Positions 32,978-42,065 of a stretch of 64,000 nucleotides of DNA are shown one piece after another. The stretch lies in the NCBI RefSeq assembly GCF_028993575.1, contig NZ_CP118615.1, positions 1,302,001 through 1,366,000 of the forward strand, given 5' to 3'. How positions within the stretch are numbered: the stretch's first letter is position 1; every line of letters begins with the position of its first letter. The position numbers were made by a program, and so were the translations under genes. This DNA is from Micromonospora cathayae. Its GTDB lineage: Bacteria > Actinomycetota > Actinomycetes > Mycobacteriales > Micromonosporaceae. The notes under the pieces were generated by a model. It saw only the letters and a program-made list of their open reading frames with translations. It made no database searches and had not been told where the DNA came from.

Positions 32978-33784
32978 ATGACCGGGCGTGGCGCGGAGAC
33001 GGGCGGCGGGCCGGTCGGCCCGCCGACGGTGCTGCCCGCCGACTCCGGTCCACTGGCCGGCACGTCCGACGCCGACCTGCTCCGGGCACACGTCGCCGGT
33101 GACCGGGACGCCTTCGCCGAGCTGTTCCACCGGCACCGGGACCGCCTCTGGGCGGTGGCGGTACGCACCATCGGGGACCGGGAGGAAGCCGCCGACGCCC
33201 TCCAGGACGCGCTGCTCTCCGCACACCGCGCGGCGGCCCGCTTCCGGGGCGACTCGGCGGTCACCACCTGGCTGCACCGGATCGTGGTCAACGCCTGCCT
33301 GGACCGGATCCGTCGTCGTCAGGCCCATCCCACCGTCCCGCTGCCGGACGGCAACCGGTCGGACGACACGGGTGCCACCGGTGGCGTCGAGCCGGCCGCC
33401 CCGGCCCCGGACCACGACACCGCGCTGGTGGTCCGGCAGGCCCTCGCGCAGTTGCCGACCGAGCAGCGGGCCGCGCTGGTGCTGGTCGACGTACAGGGCT
33501 ATCCGGTTGCCGAGGTGGCCCGGATCCTCGACGTGGCCGAGGGCACGGTGAAGAGTCGCTGCGCCCGGGGCCGCGCCCGGCTGGCCGTACTTCTCGGGCA
33601 CCTGCGGACCGGCTCGGTGCCGGCGGGCGAGACCGCCGGGCGGGCCACCGACCACGTCGGCAGGCGTCCCGGGGCCGACCGGAACGTGCCGGGCGTCACC
33701 GACGGGAACCCACGACCTCCCGAAGGCGTCGGATCAGGGCCGGGGCGATCCCGGCAGCGCGCCGACCAGAGGGAGGACTCGTGA
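32978..33784 (+). CDS. sigM: ECF sigma factor, SigM-like
   Basis: 268 residues from ATG 32978; a GTG six bases earlier is an alternative. Region 2 (SDADLLRAHVAGDRDAFAELFHRHRDRLWAVAVRTIGDREEAADALQDALLSAHRAAARFRGDSAVTTWLHRIVVNACLDRIRRR) and region 4 (LPTEQRAALVLVDVQGYPVAEVARILDVAEGTVKSRCARGRARL) are intact. The C-terminal 65 residues are disordered. Position upstream of an anti-sigma gene and trxB-trxA-cwlM is the conserved SigM locus of mycobacteria. It overlaps the next GTG by four bases. Confidence 0.88.
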   Translation: MTGRGAETGGGPVGPPTVLPADSGPLAGTSDADLLRAHVAGDRDAFAELFHRHRDRLWAVAVRTIGDREEAADALQDALLSAHRAAARFRGDSAVTTWLHRIVVNACLDRIRRRQAHPTVPLPDGNRSDDTGATGGVEPAAPAPDHDTALVVRQALAQLPTEQRAALVLVDVQGYPVAEVARILDVAEGTVKSRCARGRARLAVLLGHLRTGSVPAGETAGRATDHVGRRPGADRNVPGVTDGNPRPPEGVGSGPGRSRQRADQREDS

Positions 33785-34701
33785 CCGCGGGGCGGTTCCG
33801 GGAGGTCGACCTCGACCTGCTCGCCGACTACGTCGGCGGCGCGTTGGCGGGTACCCCGGACGAGGCCACGGTCGCCCGGCTGGTGGCGGACGACGACGCC
33901 TGGGGCGGGGCGTACGCCGAACTGGCCCCTGCGGTCGCGCTGGTCCGCGCCGACCTGGCCGGGTGGGCCGAGCCGGCCGAGGCGATGCCGGCGACGGTGG
34001 CCGACCGGCTCTCCGCCGCGCTCGCCGGGGCCGGGCCGGCGGCCACGCCGGTCGTGCCCGCCCAACCGGTCGGTGAGCCGGGCCGCCCGCTCGCCGTGGT
34101 CGGCACCGCCGCCGACGCCACCGGGCATCCGGGCGGCGCCGGCCGGGCCCGGCGTCGTCGCTGGTCCCGGCGGGCCGGTCCGGTGCTGGTCGCTGCGGCG
34201 GCGGTGGCCGCGGCCGGATTCGGGGTGACGCAGTTCGTCACCGCCCAGAACGACGGACTCACCGCCGGCAGCGCCGCCCAGGAGGACGCCGGCGCCGCCG
34301 GTGGCTACCGGCTCGTCACCGATCCCACCAACAGCGGTACCCGCTACACCCCGGAGAGCCTGGCCAGCGCGGTCTCGGCGCCCGGCGTGCTACGGGAGAG
34401 CGCCGCCCCGCAGGCACCGACCGGCGCCGACGACGGCCCCCGCCGTCCCGCCCCCGCCGTCGACCTGAGCCGGCTGGCCGACCCGGCGGCCCTCGACACC
34501 TGCCTAGGCGCGGTCAGTGCCGCCCACGGGGCCACCCCGATCACCGTGGACCGGCTCGAGTACGCGTCCTTCCAGAACGAACCGGCCCTGGTCGTCGGCC
34601 TGGTGGACGCCGCCGGGGAACGCTGGATCGTGGTGACCGGCCCGGAGTGCGGGGTACCCGGATCCGGCGCAGACACCCGCTACCGCACGCGGGTAGGGTG
34701 A
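33781..34701 (+). CDS. probable anti-sigma factor of the SigM-like protein
   Basis: 306 residues from GTG 33781. A cytoplasmic helical N-terminal domain (DLDLLADYVGGALAGTPDEATVARLVADDDAWGGAYAELAPAVALVRADL) resembles the anti-sigma binding fold but has no HxxxCxxC zinc motif. A basic stop-transfer patch (RARRRRWSRR) and one membrane helix (about 138-157) follow, then a periplasmic domain. It overlaps the sigma gene by GTGA. Role inferred from position and topology; sequence identity to known anti-SigM proteins was not checked. Confidence 0.75.
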   Translation: MTAGRFREVDLDLLADYVGGALAGTPDEATVARLVADDDAWGGAYAELAPAVALVRADLAGWAEPAEAMPATVADRLSAALAGAGPAATPVVPAQPVGEPGRPLAVVGTAADATGHPGGAGRARRRRWSRRAGPVLVAAAAVAAAGFGVTQFVTAQNDGLTAGSAAQEDAGAAGGYRLVTDPTNSGTRYTPESLASAVSAPGVLRESAAPQAPTGADDGPRRPAPAVDLSRLADPAALDTCLGAVSAAHGATPITVDRLEYASFQNEPALVVGLVDAAGERWIVVTGPECGVPGSGADTRYRTRVG

Positions 34702-34760
34702 GGTTCGCGTCACCGGAAGTCTGGCCGTCCACGTGACGTCACCCACCGGATGACCGGCTC

Positions 34761-34788
34761 GGGAATCCCTGCTTCGTACGATGACGTT
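34761..34788 (+). promoter_or_regulatory. SigR/SigH-type promoter for trxB-trxA
   Basis: GGGAAT at 34761-34766 and CGTT at 34785-34788 with 18 bases between, the consensus spacing of disulphide-stress sigma factors SigR (Streptomyces) and SigH (mycobacteria). It lies about 95 bp upstream of trxB, and trxBA is a classical SigR target. Confidence 0.6.
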
Positions 34789-34881
34789 CTGCATGTCAGT
34801 TGCCGGCGACGTGAGGCGTCGGTACACGGATCGACATCGGTGCGCGCGCCGGTGACGAACACACACACTCGGGAGACGGCA

Positions 34882-35832
34882 GTGGACGAGGTCCGCAACC
34901 TGATCATCATCGGCTCCGGGCCGGCCGGTTACACGGCGGCGGTCTACGCGGCGCGCGCCAACCTGAAGCCCCTGGTCATCGAGGGCGTCCAGTCCGGTGG
35001 CGCGCTGATGACCACCACCGAGGTGGAGAACTTCCCCGGTTTCGCCGACGGCATTCTCGGTCCCGAACTGATGGACAACATGCGCAAGCAGGCCGAGCGG
35101 TTCGGCGCGGAGTTCCTCACCGACGACGTGACCCGGGTCGAGCTGAACGACACCGGCACCCCGGGTTCCGGCGCGGTCAGCCGGGTCTGGGTCGGCGAGA
35201 CCGAGTACCAGGCCCGCGCGGTCATCCTCACCACCGGTTCGGCGTGGCGTCCGCTGGGTGTGCCCGGCGAGCAGGAGTACCTCGGCCACGGCGTGTCGTC
35301 CTGCGCCACCTGTGACGGCTTCTTCTTCCGCAACCAGCACATCGTGGTGGTCGGCGGTGGCGACTCCGCGATGGAGGAGGCGAGCTTCCTCACCCGGTTC
35401 GCCGACTCGGTCACCATCGTCCACCGGCGCGACTCGTTCCGGGCCAGCAAGATCATGGCGGAGCGGGCGCTGAGCAACGACAAGATCAAGGTCGAGTGGA
35501 ACAGCGTCGTCGAGGAGATCCTCGGCGCCGACAACAAGGTCACCGGGGTACGGCTGCGCAACGTGCACACCGGCGAGGCCAAGGTGCTCGACGTCACCGG
35601 CGTGTTCATCGCGATCGGCCACGACCCGCGCAGCGAACTGTTCCGCGGCCAGGTCGACCTGGACGACGAGGGCTACGTCAAGGTCGACGCCCCGGGCACC
35701 CGGACCAACATCCCGGGCGTGTTCGCCGCCGGTGACCTGGTCGACCACACCTACCGGCAGGCGATCACCGCCGCCGGCACCGGCTGCGCCGCCGCGCTCG
35801 ACGCCGAGCGGTTCATCGCCACCCTGAGCTAG
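34882..35832 (+). CDS. trxB: thioredoxin-disulfide reductase
   Basis: 316 residues from GTG 34882 (reads [25 protein letters not shown]), with GGGAG upstream; an in-frame start at 34750 would add 44 poor residues. FAD-binding GSGPAGYTA, the redox-active CATC (in [11 protein letters not shown]), the [15 protein letters not shown] and the C-terminal [31 protein letters not shown] are all present. Reduces thioredoxin with NADPH. It is followed by trxA after 32 bp and probably driven by the SigR-type promoter. Confidence 0.96.
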   Translation: MDEVRNLIIIGSGPAGYTAAVYAARANLKPLVIEGVQSGGALMTTTEVENFPGFADGILGPELMDNMRKQAERFGAEFLTDDVTRVELNDTGTPGSGAVSRVWVGETEYQARAVILTTGSAWRPLGVPGEQEYLGHGVSSCATCDGFFFRNQHIVVVGGGDSAMEEASFLTRFADSVTIVHRRDSFRASKIMAERALSNDKIKVEWNSVVEEILGADNKVTGVRLRNVHTGEAKVLDVTGVFIAIGHDPRSELFRGQVDLDDEGYVKVDAPGTRTNIPGVFAAGDLVDHTYRQAITAAGTGCAAALDAERFIATLS

Positions 35833-35864
35833 GAAACCTGCAAACAGCCCGGAGGAGGGTCATA

Positions 35865-36188
35865 GTGGGAACAACGACGGCGGTCACCGACGCCAACTTC
35901 GCCACCGACGTACTGAAGTCCGACAAGCCGGTACTGGTGGACTTCTGGGCCGAGTGGTGCGTGCCGTGCCGCAAGGTGGCACCGCTGCTGGAGGAGATCG
36001 CCAACGAGATGGGCGACCAGGTCCGGATCGTCAAGCTCAACATCGACGAGAACCCGGAGACCGCCCGCGCCTACCGGGTGATGTCCGTGCCGACCCTCAC
36101 CGTCTTCAAGGACGGCGAGCCGGTGCAGTCCATCGCCGGGGCCAAGCCCAAGGGCGAGCTGGTGAAGCTGATCCAGGCCGCGCTCTGA
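35865..36188 (+). CDS. trxA: thioredoxin with WCVPC active site
   Basis: 107 residues from GTG 35865 with GGAGGAGG upstream. Thioredoxin fold: VLVDFWAEWCVPCRKVAPLLEEIA, then VPTLTVFKDGEPV with the cis-Pro and the terminal helix GELVKLIQAAL. The active site is WCVPC where most thioredoxins have WCGPC, which may shift the redox potential or partner choice. Reduced by the upstream TrxB. A strong hairpin follows. Confidence 0.95.
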   Translation: MGTTTAVTDANFATDVLKSDKPVLVDFWAEWCVPCRKVAPLLEEIANEMGDQVRIVKLNIDENPETARAYRVMSVPTLTVFKDGEPVQSIAGAKPKGELVKLIQAAL

Positions 36189-36212
36189 CCCGCTGACCCG
36201 ACCGACGTCAGC

Positions 36213-36256
36213 CGCGGAACCCCCGTACCCCGAACCTGGGGTGCGGGGGTTCCGCG
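36213..36256 (+). terminator. strong hairpin terminator after trxA
   Basis: A 19-bp stem (left arm CGCGGAACCCCCGTACCCC, right arm with one G-T pair) and a 6-nt loop, 24 bp after the trxA stop. It separates the trx operon from the amidase gene. Confidence 0.85.
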
Positions 36257-36396
36257 CGTGGGCGGCCGACGCTTCCGGCAACCGGGAACGCGGCGTCACC
36301 GGCCACGGTACGCTCCGTAAGCGTCCTCGCCGAGGAGCGCCCCTGCGTACGACAGTGGTGGGTGGCCCGGTGTCAGCAGCCGCAGAGGGGGTCGTC

Positions 36397-37566
36397 GTGC
36401 GTCCGATCCGCCCCGGTGACCGGGGACCCGCCGTGCGGGAGATCCGCCGGGTCCTCACCGACCTCGACCTGCTCGCCCCGGCCGAGGGTCGGCTCGCGGA
36501 CGCGTTCGACGCCGCCACCGAACGGGCCGTCCGGGCCTTCCAGCAGTCCCGGGGGCTGAGCGTGGACGGCCGGGTGGGCGCGGAGACCTGGCGGGCCCTC
36601 GACGCGGCCCGCTGGCGGCTCGGTGCCCGCACCCTCTACCACGCCGTACCGGAACCGATCACCGGCGAGGACGTCCGGTCGTTGCAGGAACGTCTCCTGG
36701 AGATGGGGTACGACGCCGGCCGTGCCGACGCCATCTACGGCGCGCGGACCGCCCGGGCGCTCGCCCAGTTCCAACGGGAGGTGGGGCTGACCCCGGACGG
36801 CTCCTGCGGCCCGCACACGCTGGACGCGTTGCGCCGGCTCGGCCGGAAGGTGGTCGGTGGCCGCCCGCAGTGGCTGCGCGAGTCCGACGCGATCCGGCAG
36901 TCCGGCCCGGCCCTGGTCGGCCGGACCGTGGTGATCGACCCGGGCCACGGGGGTGCCGACCCGGGGGTGGTGGTTCGCGACGGGCCGCTGCGCTGGACCG
37001 AGGCGGACCTGGTGCACGACCTGGCCAGCCGGCTGGAAGGGCGACTGGCCGCAGCCGGGGTACGGGTGCAGCTCACCCGCGGGCCGTCGTCGCCGGCCTC
37101 CTGCCTGCCGGACGCCGACCGGGCCGGGCTGGCGAACTCGCTCGGCGCCGACGTGTTCATCTCCCTGCACACCGACGAGCACCGGAACCCGGCCGCCGAG
37201 GGGGTGGCGACGTACCACTACGGCACCGACAACGGCGTCACCTCGGCCACCGGGGAACGCCTCGCCGGGCTGGTGCAGCGCGAGATCGTGGCCCGGACCG
37301 GGCTGCGGGACTGCCGTACCCACGCCAAGGCGTGGGACCTGCTGCGGCTCACCCGGATGCCGGCGGTACGCGTCGAGGTCGGCTACCTCACCTCGCCGCA
37401 GGACCGTGGCCGGCTGGTCGACCCCCGGTTCCGGGACCGGGTGGTCGAGGCGATCGTGGCCGCCGTACAACGGATGTTCTTCCCGATCGAGCAGGACGTG
37501 CCGACCGGCTCGATCGACGTCAGCGAGCTACGGGCCGTGGTGGCCGCCGGCCGGGCCACGGAGTGA
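36397..37566 (+). CDS. cwlM: CwlM-like N-acetylmuramoyl-L-alanine amidase homologue
   Basis: 389 residues from GTG 36397 (GAGGGGG six nt upstream); an in-frame GTG at 36370 would add nine residues. Two peptidoglycan-binding PGB_1 repeats at about 5-70 and 88-148 precede an amidase_3 domain with VVIDPGHGGADPG (zinc His184), ADLVHDLA after a Glu (203), FISLHTDEH and VEVGYLTSPQ. No signal peptide, as for mycobacterial CwlM, which stays in the cytoplasm and activates MurA when phosphorylated. Synteny with sigM-trx supports the name. Zinc ligands look present, so enzyme activity cannot be excluded. Confidence 0.88.
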   Translation: MRPIRPGDRGPAVREIRRVLTDLDLLAPAEGRLADAFDAATERAVRAFQQSRGLSVDGRVGAETWRALDAARWRLGARTLYHAVPEPITGEDVRSLQERLLEMGYDAGRADAIYGARTARALAQFQREVGLTPDGSCGPHTLDALRRLGRKVVGGRPQWLRESDAIRQSGPALVGRTVVIDPGHGGADPGVVVRDGPLRWTEADLVHDLASRLEGRLAAAGVRVQLTRGPSSPASCLPDADRAGLANSLGADVFISLHTDEHRNPAAEGVATYHYGTDNGVTSATGERLAGLVQREIVARTGLRDCRTHAKAWDLLRLTRMPAVRVEVGYLTSPQDRGRLVDPRFRDRVVEAIVAAVQRMFFPIEQDVPTGSIDVSELRAVVAAGRATE

Positions 37567-37627
37567 GCCTCCCCGGTGCACGGGTGACTGACCGGCCCCG
37601 CGTGGTCGGTCGGGCAACCGGCCGGGG

Positions 37628-37692
37628 CAGCGGACGGCGCGGTTGTCAGTCGGCCGGGCGGCAGCGGACCGCGCGGTTGTCGGTCGGCCGGG
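37628..37692. repeat. two-copy 31-bp direct repeat after cwlM
   Basis: Two copies starting CAGCGGAC, at 37628-37658 and 37662-37692, differing at about two positions, in the 153-bp gap between convergent cwlM and GNAT genes. A further GGTGGTGGACCGGGTGG word is duplicated just right of it. Function unknown. Confidence 0.6.
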
Positions 37693-37719
37693 GTGGTGGA
37701 CCGGGTGGGTGGCGCGGTG

Positions 37720-38388
37720 TCAGCCGGCGGGGGTGGTGGACCGGGTGGCCGGCCGGACCGGACGCAACAGGGTCTCCGGGCTCATCGACCCGAGCAGCTT
37801 CTCCAGCGCGTACTCGACGTCCGACTTCCAGGACAGCGCGGTCCGCAGCTCCAGCCGCAGCCTGGGGTAGCGCGGGTGCGGGCGGACCGTCTTGAAGCCG
37901 ACCGAGAGGAAGTAGTCGGCCGGCGCGACGCATCCACCGGTCGTCAGGTCGTCGATGTCACCGAACTTGGCGTCGCCGAACGCCTCGATCGCCTTGATCC
38001 CGCGTTTCGTCAGGTCCCGGGCGACCCCCTGCACCAGCATCCGCCCCAGCCCGCCCCCGGCGAAGGAGGGAACCACGTGCGCCGTCATCAGCAGCGCGGC
38101 ATCGGCCGAGACCGGCGAGGTCGGGAAGGCCATCGAGCGGGGTACGTAGGCCGGCGGCGCGAACATCACGAACCCGGCGGGCATCCCGTCGACGTAGACG
38201 AGCTTGCCGCAGGAACCCCACTCCAGCAGGGTCTGCGAGACCCACGCCTCCTTCTCCAGACCCGGGTTCCCGGCGGCACAGGCCCGGTCGGCGGAGACCG
38301 GATCCAGCTCCCAGAAGACGCACTGCCGGCACGGACGGGGCAGGTCTTCCAGGGTGTCGAGGGTCAGGCTGACCAGACGTCGCGACAT
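37720..38388 (-). CDS. GNAT family N-acetyltransferase
   Basis: 222 residues from ATG 38388; upstream in-frame codons to 38544 lack the family sequence. The N-terminal part has a CRQCVFWE pair of cysteines and DRACAAGNPGLEKEAWVSQTLLEWG. The acetyl-CoA site is VVPSFAGGGLGRMLVQGVARDLTKRGIKAIEAFG, the RxxGxG/A region in degenerate form (Gly-rich loop). The C-terminus continues FLSVGFKTVRPHPRYPRLRLEL, a typical GNAT ending. Substrate unknown. It occupies the place between cwlM and parB found in related genomes and is convergent with cwlM. Confidence 0.8.
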   Translation of the reverse strand: MSRRLVSLTLDTLEDLPRPCRQCVFWELDPVSADRACAAGNPGLEKEAWVSQTLLEWGSCGKLVYVDGMPAGFVMFAPPAYVPRSMAFPTSPVSADAALLMTAHVVPSFAGGGLGRMLVQGVARDLTKRGIKAIEAFGDAKFGDIDDLTTGGCVAPADYFLSVGFKTVRPHPRYPRLRLELRTALSWKSDVEYALEKLLGSMSPETLLRPVRPATRSTTPAG

Positions 38389-38739
38389 TGACGCATCCCC
38401 ACAATAGGCTCGGAGGTGACGACACCGCGGATCATGCCGCCGCGTTCTCCCCCGACGAGCGATCGTACGCCGCAACCCGCCGCTGTGGGAGGGGACGCGC
38501 GAACAACCGCCCGACCGGAAGGGCCCGGCCGACCGGCGGTACACCGGCGGACCTGCCGGTCTGCCCCGGTCCGGGATGTGGACGGATTCTCACGTGTCCG
38601 CCACGACACGCCCGGCAGGGACTACGATCGACCGACCGGCCCAATGCGTCACCGACCGACGCACCGGACTCCAGCGGCGCAGCCGACCGGGTGCCCCGGA
38701 GCTGGGCGGGAGCCAACCGACAGCCGATGAGGTGATGTC
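38389..38739. other. divergent intergenic region, GNAT and aminotransferase
   Basis: 351 bp between divergent genes. It must carry both promoters. I see no gene, hairpin or repeat that I can support. GGTGAT just before ATG 38740 may be the ribosome site. Confidence 0.5.
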
Positions 38740-40050
38740 ATGACCGGCACGACGCTCGACGACTACACCGACCGGTACGCCCGGCGGGTACGCGGCATGA
38801 CCGCGTCGGAGATCCGCGCACTCTTCGCGGTCGCCAGTCGTCCCGAGGTGGTCTCGCTGGCCGGCGGCGCACCCTACATCGCCGCGCTGCCGCTCGACGC
38901 GGTGGGCGAGATGCTCGGACGGCTCGGCTCCGAGCACGGGGCCACCACCCTCCAGTACGGCATCGGTCAGGGCCTGCCCGAGCTGCGCGAGCGGATCTGC
39001 GAGGTGATGGCCCTCTCCGGCATCGACGCCTCCTGCGGGGCCTCCCCGGAGGACGTGGTGGTGACCGTCGGCGGTCAGCAGGCGCTCGACCTGGTCGCCC
39101 GGCTCTTCCTCGACCCCGGGGACGTGGTGCTCGCCGAGGGGCCGACCTACGTCGGCGCGCTCGGGGTCTTCCAGGCGGCCCAGGCGCAGGTCGTGCACGT
39201 GCCGATGGACGAGGACGGGCTGATCCCGGAGGCGCTGGAGGCCGCCGTGGCGGACTGCGCCCGCGCCGGCCGGCGGGTCAAGTTCCTCTACACCATCCCC
39301 ACTTACCAGAACCCGGCCGGCGTGACGCTGAGCGAGGAACGGCGCGAGCGGGTGCTCGACATCTGCGAGCGTGCCGGGCTCCTGGTGATCGAGGACGACC
39401 CGTACGGGCGGCTGGGGTTCGAGTCGGAAGCCCCCAAGCCGCTGCGGGCCCGCCGCCGGGAGGGCGTGTTCTACCTGAGCACCTTCTCCAAGACCTTCGC
39501 CCCCGGGCTGCGGGTGGGCTGGATCCTCGCCCCGCACGCCGTCCGCGACAAGCTGGTCATCGCCAGCGAGGCGCAGATCCTCTGCCCCAGCGGGTACGCC
39601 CAGGCGGCCGTGTCGACGTACCTCGGCACCATGCCGTGGCGGCAGCAGCTCAAGGTCTACCAGGAGGTCTACCGGGAACGGCGGGACGCCCTGCTGGACG
39701 CGCTGGCCGACCTGATGCCGGAGGGCACCACCTGGACCCGGCCGAAGGGCGGGCTGTTCGTCTGGGCGACCCTGCCCGAGGGGCTCGACTCCAAGGCGAT
39801 GGTGCCGCGCGCCATCGCCGCCCGGGTGGCGTACGTGCCGGGCACCGGCTTCTACGCCGACGGCACCGGTGGCGGCCACATGCGGCTCAACTTCTCCTTC
39901 CCGTCCCCGGAGCGGATCCGGGAGGGCGTCCGGCGACTGGCGGGCGTGATGGAGCAGGAGATCGCCATGCGGCGGGTCTTCGGTCAGGTCAGCCGGCCGG
40001 GCCGGCGGGGGCAGGCCGGCGCGGACGCGCCGGGACCCGACTTGGCATGA
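38740..40050 (+). CDS. PLP-dependent aminotransferase, class I/II (MocR/LysN-like without HTH)
   Basis: 436 residues. Fold type I aminotransferase: PTYQNPAGVTLSEERRERVLDICERAGLLVIEDDPYGRLGF has the PLP-contacting Asn, Asp and Tyr. STFSKTFAPGLRVGWILAP carries the Schiff-base Lys, and HMRLNFSFPSPERIREGVRRL has the carboxylate-binding Arg. The closest pattern is the 2-aminoadipate/valine-pyruvate aminotransferase group. There is no N-terminal helix-turn-helix. The stop overlaps the next ATG (ATGA), coupling it to the D-Ala-D-Ala ligase-like gene. Confidence 0.88.
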   Translation: MTGTTLDDYTDRYARRVRGMTASEIRALFAVASRPEVVSLAGGAPYIAALPLDAVGEMLGRLGSEHGATTLQYGIGQGLPELRERICEVMALSGIDASCGASPEDVVVTVGGQQALDLVARLFLDPGDVVLAEGPTYVGALGVFQAAQAQVVHVPMDEDGLIPEALEAAVADCARAGRRVKFLYTIPTYQNPAGVTLSEERRERVLDICERAGLLVIEDDPYGRLGFESEAPKPLRARRREGVFYLSTFSKTFAPGLRVGWILAPHAVRDKLVIASEAQILCPSGYAQAAVSTYLGTMPWRQQLKVYQEVYRERRDALLDALADLMPEGTTWTRPKGGLFVWATLPEGLDSKAMVPRAIAARVAYVPGTGFYADGTGGGHMRLNFSFPSPERIREGVRRLAGVMEQEIAMRRVFGQVSRPGRRGQAGADAPGPDLA

Positions 40051-41063
40051 TCTCCGGCATGGCTGTCACCTCCGCCGACCACTCCGGCTCCACCAGCGGT
40101 TCGTCCCCCGACACCGGGGAACTGCGTGTCCTCGTCCTCGCCGGCGGGCTGTCGTACGAACGCGACGTCTCGCTGAAGTCGGGCCGCCGGGTACTCGACG
40201 CGCTCCGCGCCGCAGGCGTGGACGCCGACCTGCGGGACGCCGACATCGCCCTGCTCCCCGCCCTGGCCGCCGACCCGCCGGACGCGGTGGTGATCGCCCT
40301 GCACGGCGCCACCGGCGAGGACGGCTCGCTGCGCGGTGTGCTCGACCTGTGCGGCGTGCCGTACGTCGGTTGCGACGCCCGCTCGGCCCGGCTCGCCTGG
40401 GACAAGCCCTCCGCCAAGACGGTGCTCCGCGAGGCCGGCATCCCCACCCCGGACTGGGTGGCCCTGCCGCACGACCGGTTCTCCGAGCTGGGTGCGGTGG
40501 CGGTGCTGGAACGGATCGTCGACCGGCTCGGGTTGCCGGTGATGGTGAAGCCGGCGCAGGGCGGTTCCGGTCTGGGTGCCGCCGTGGTCCGGGACGCCGC
40601 CGCACTGCCCGCCGCCATGGTCGGCTGCTTCGCGTACGACTCGACCGCGCTGGTCGAGCGGTACGTGCCGGGCATGGACGTGGCGGTCTCCGTGGTCGAC
40701 CTCGGCGACGGGCCGCGCGCCCTGCCGGCGGTGGAGATCGTGCCGCGCAACGGGGTCTACGACTACGCCGCCCGCTACACCGCCGGACGGACCACCTGGC
40801 ACGCTCCGGCCCGGTTGACAGGCGAGGCGGCCGCCCGGGTGGCCGACGTGGCCCTGGCCGCGCACGACGCGCTCGGGCTGCGGGACCTGTCCCGGGTCGA
40901 CCTGATCGTCGACGAGGCCGGTCAGCCGCATGTGCTGGAGGTCAACGTCTCGCCGGGCATGACCGAGACGTCGCTGCTGCCGCTGGCCGTACAGGCCGCC
41001 GGGCTGGACTTCGGGCGGCTGCTCGAGTCGCTGGTGCACCGGGCCGCCGTCCGGCCCGCCTGA
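40047..41063 (+). CDS. D-alanine--D-alanine ligase family ATP-grasp protein
   Basis: 338 residues from ATG 40047 (overlapping the upstream TGA) or 334 from ATG 40059. The N-terminal domain has LAGGLSYERDVSLKSGRRV and VVIALHGATGEDGSLRGVLDL as in Ddl. The ATP-grasp part has VMVKPAQGGSGLGAAVV, ALVERYVPGMDVAVSVV and a metal-binding DLIVDEAGQPHVLEVNVSPGMTE. It may be the Ddl of peptidoglycan synthesis or a paralogue for another dipeptide; pairing with an aminotransferase is the only clue. Substrate residues were not compared with reference enzymes. Confidence 0.85.
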   Translation: MISGMAVTSADHSGSTSGSSPDTGELRVLVLAGGLSYERDVSLKSGRRVLDALRAAGVDADLRDADIALLPALAADPPDAVVIALHGATGEDGSLRGVLDLCGVPYVGCDARSARLAWDKPSAKTVLREAGIPTPDWVALPHDRFSELGAVAVLERIVDRLGLPVMVKPAQGGSGLGAAVVRDAAALPAAMVGCFAYDSTALVERYVPGMDVAVSVVDLGDGPRALPAVEIVPRNGVYDYAARYTAGRTTWHAPARLTGEAAARVADVALAAHDALGLRDLSRVDLIVDEAGQPHVLEVNVSPGMTETSLLPLAVQAAGLDFGRLLESLVHRAAVRPA

Positions 41064-41120
41064 CCCGCCGCTCCGTCACCTCCTCCACCGGGCCGTCCCG
41101 TCGCACCCGCGTCGGGACGG

Positions 41121-41230
41121 CCCGGTGTCAATCTTCGCCCGTACCCACTCCGGGTCAGCCCGGTGTCTTACTTGGCCGCGCCTACTCGGGGTCAGCCCGG
41201 TGTCTTCCCTGACCGTGCCTACCCGAGGAC
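41121..41230. repeat. three degenerate tandem repeats of about 38 bp
   Basis: Units begin CCCGGTGTC at 41121, 41159 and 41196, each followed by a T-rich word and GCCTACTCGGGGTCAG-like sequence. The third is the most diverged. The array lies in the 216-bp gap between convergent genes. GGGATCAGCCGGCC words repeat further right up to 41290. No function seen. Confidence 0.65.
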
Positions 41231-41279
41231 GGGGGGACCAAGCCGGCCGTGGGCGGGATCAGCCGGCCGTGCGGCGGGA

Positions 41280-42065
41280 TCAGCCGGCCTTCTCCCCGTC
41301 GACGCCCGGTGTCGTCTCGACCGGGTCCGGGTCGGTGCGGGGCGCGGGAATCCGCCCGACCGGGTCGTCCGTCTCCTCGGCCGCCTCGATCACCGATCCG
41401 GCATCACCCTCCGCAGAAGACTCCTCCCACGAGGTGTGCGTGCTGAAGCTCGCCGGGGCCTGCCACTGGATCCGGGACGGCTCGGCCAGTGGCCGCCCGC
41501 CGAACTCACCGAGCCAGGCGGCGACGAGGGCCAGATTCTCCCGCCACTGCTCGTCGGAGATGGGCGGCAGGATCGAGTCCCACAGGGAGAGGAACGTTCC
41601 CCGTAGCTGTAGCCGGCCGTACGGACGGGCCAGGAACCACAGGTGCAGGTGGGAGGAGCCGTCTCCCCAACGGCTGACGTGCACCCGGGCCACCCCGTCC
41701 AGGGACCGGATCGCCCGTTCCAGCCGTACCGTCATGACGCCCAGTTCGGCGGCGAGCAGGTTCGGCAGGTCGCCCAGGTCGAGATGCGAGCGGGACTCGA
41801 GAATCAACACCATCGGCAGGCCCGTCGGGCGGTCCATGGCCCGCACCCGCCAGCGTTCACCCACCCAGATGTACGCCTCGTCCGGCGCGACGCAGGCCGT
41901 GCACTCCCGGTCCCCCTCGCCCTTCCGGGGAGGCTCGACCGCGACCGGGTCGTCGAGTTGCTTGACGCGAAGCTCCCCTTCGAAGGGGAAGGAAGGCCAC
42001 TGGGTGAAGTCCGGGACGGGGGGTGGGGTGTCGGGCACGACGCTGACCCTAACCGAGTCCGGCAC
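41280..42065 (-). CDS. HIT-like (histidine-triad/GalT-type) superfamily protein
   Basis: 261 residues. A CTAC pair near residue 56 (RECTACVAPDEAYIWVGERWRVRAM) and SSHLHLWFLARPYG with its alternating His resemble the zinc and triad elements of HIT/GalT proteins. The stretch LPMVLILESRSHLDLGDLPNLLAAELGVMTVRLERAI matches the central HIT strands and helix. The histidine spacing is H-x-H rather than H-x-H-x-H, so hydrolase activity is uncertain. The C-terminal 60 residues are acidic. Located left of the parS/DnaA-box region and reading away from it. Confidence 0.7.
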   Translation of the reverse strand: MPDSVRVSVVPDTPPPVPDFTQWPSFPFEGELRVKQLDDPVAVEPPRKGEGDRECTACVAPDEAYIWVGERWRVRAMDRPTGLPMVLILESRSHLDLGDLPNLLAAELGVMTVRLERAIRSLDGVARVHVSRWGDGSSHLHLWFLARPYGRLQLRGTFLSLWDSILPPISDEQWRENLALVAAWLGEFGGRPLAEPSRIQWQAPASFSTHTSWEESSAEGDAGSVIEAAEETDDPVGRIPAPRTDPDPVETTPGVDGEKAG

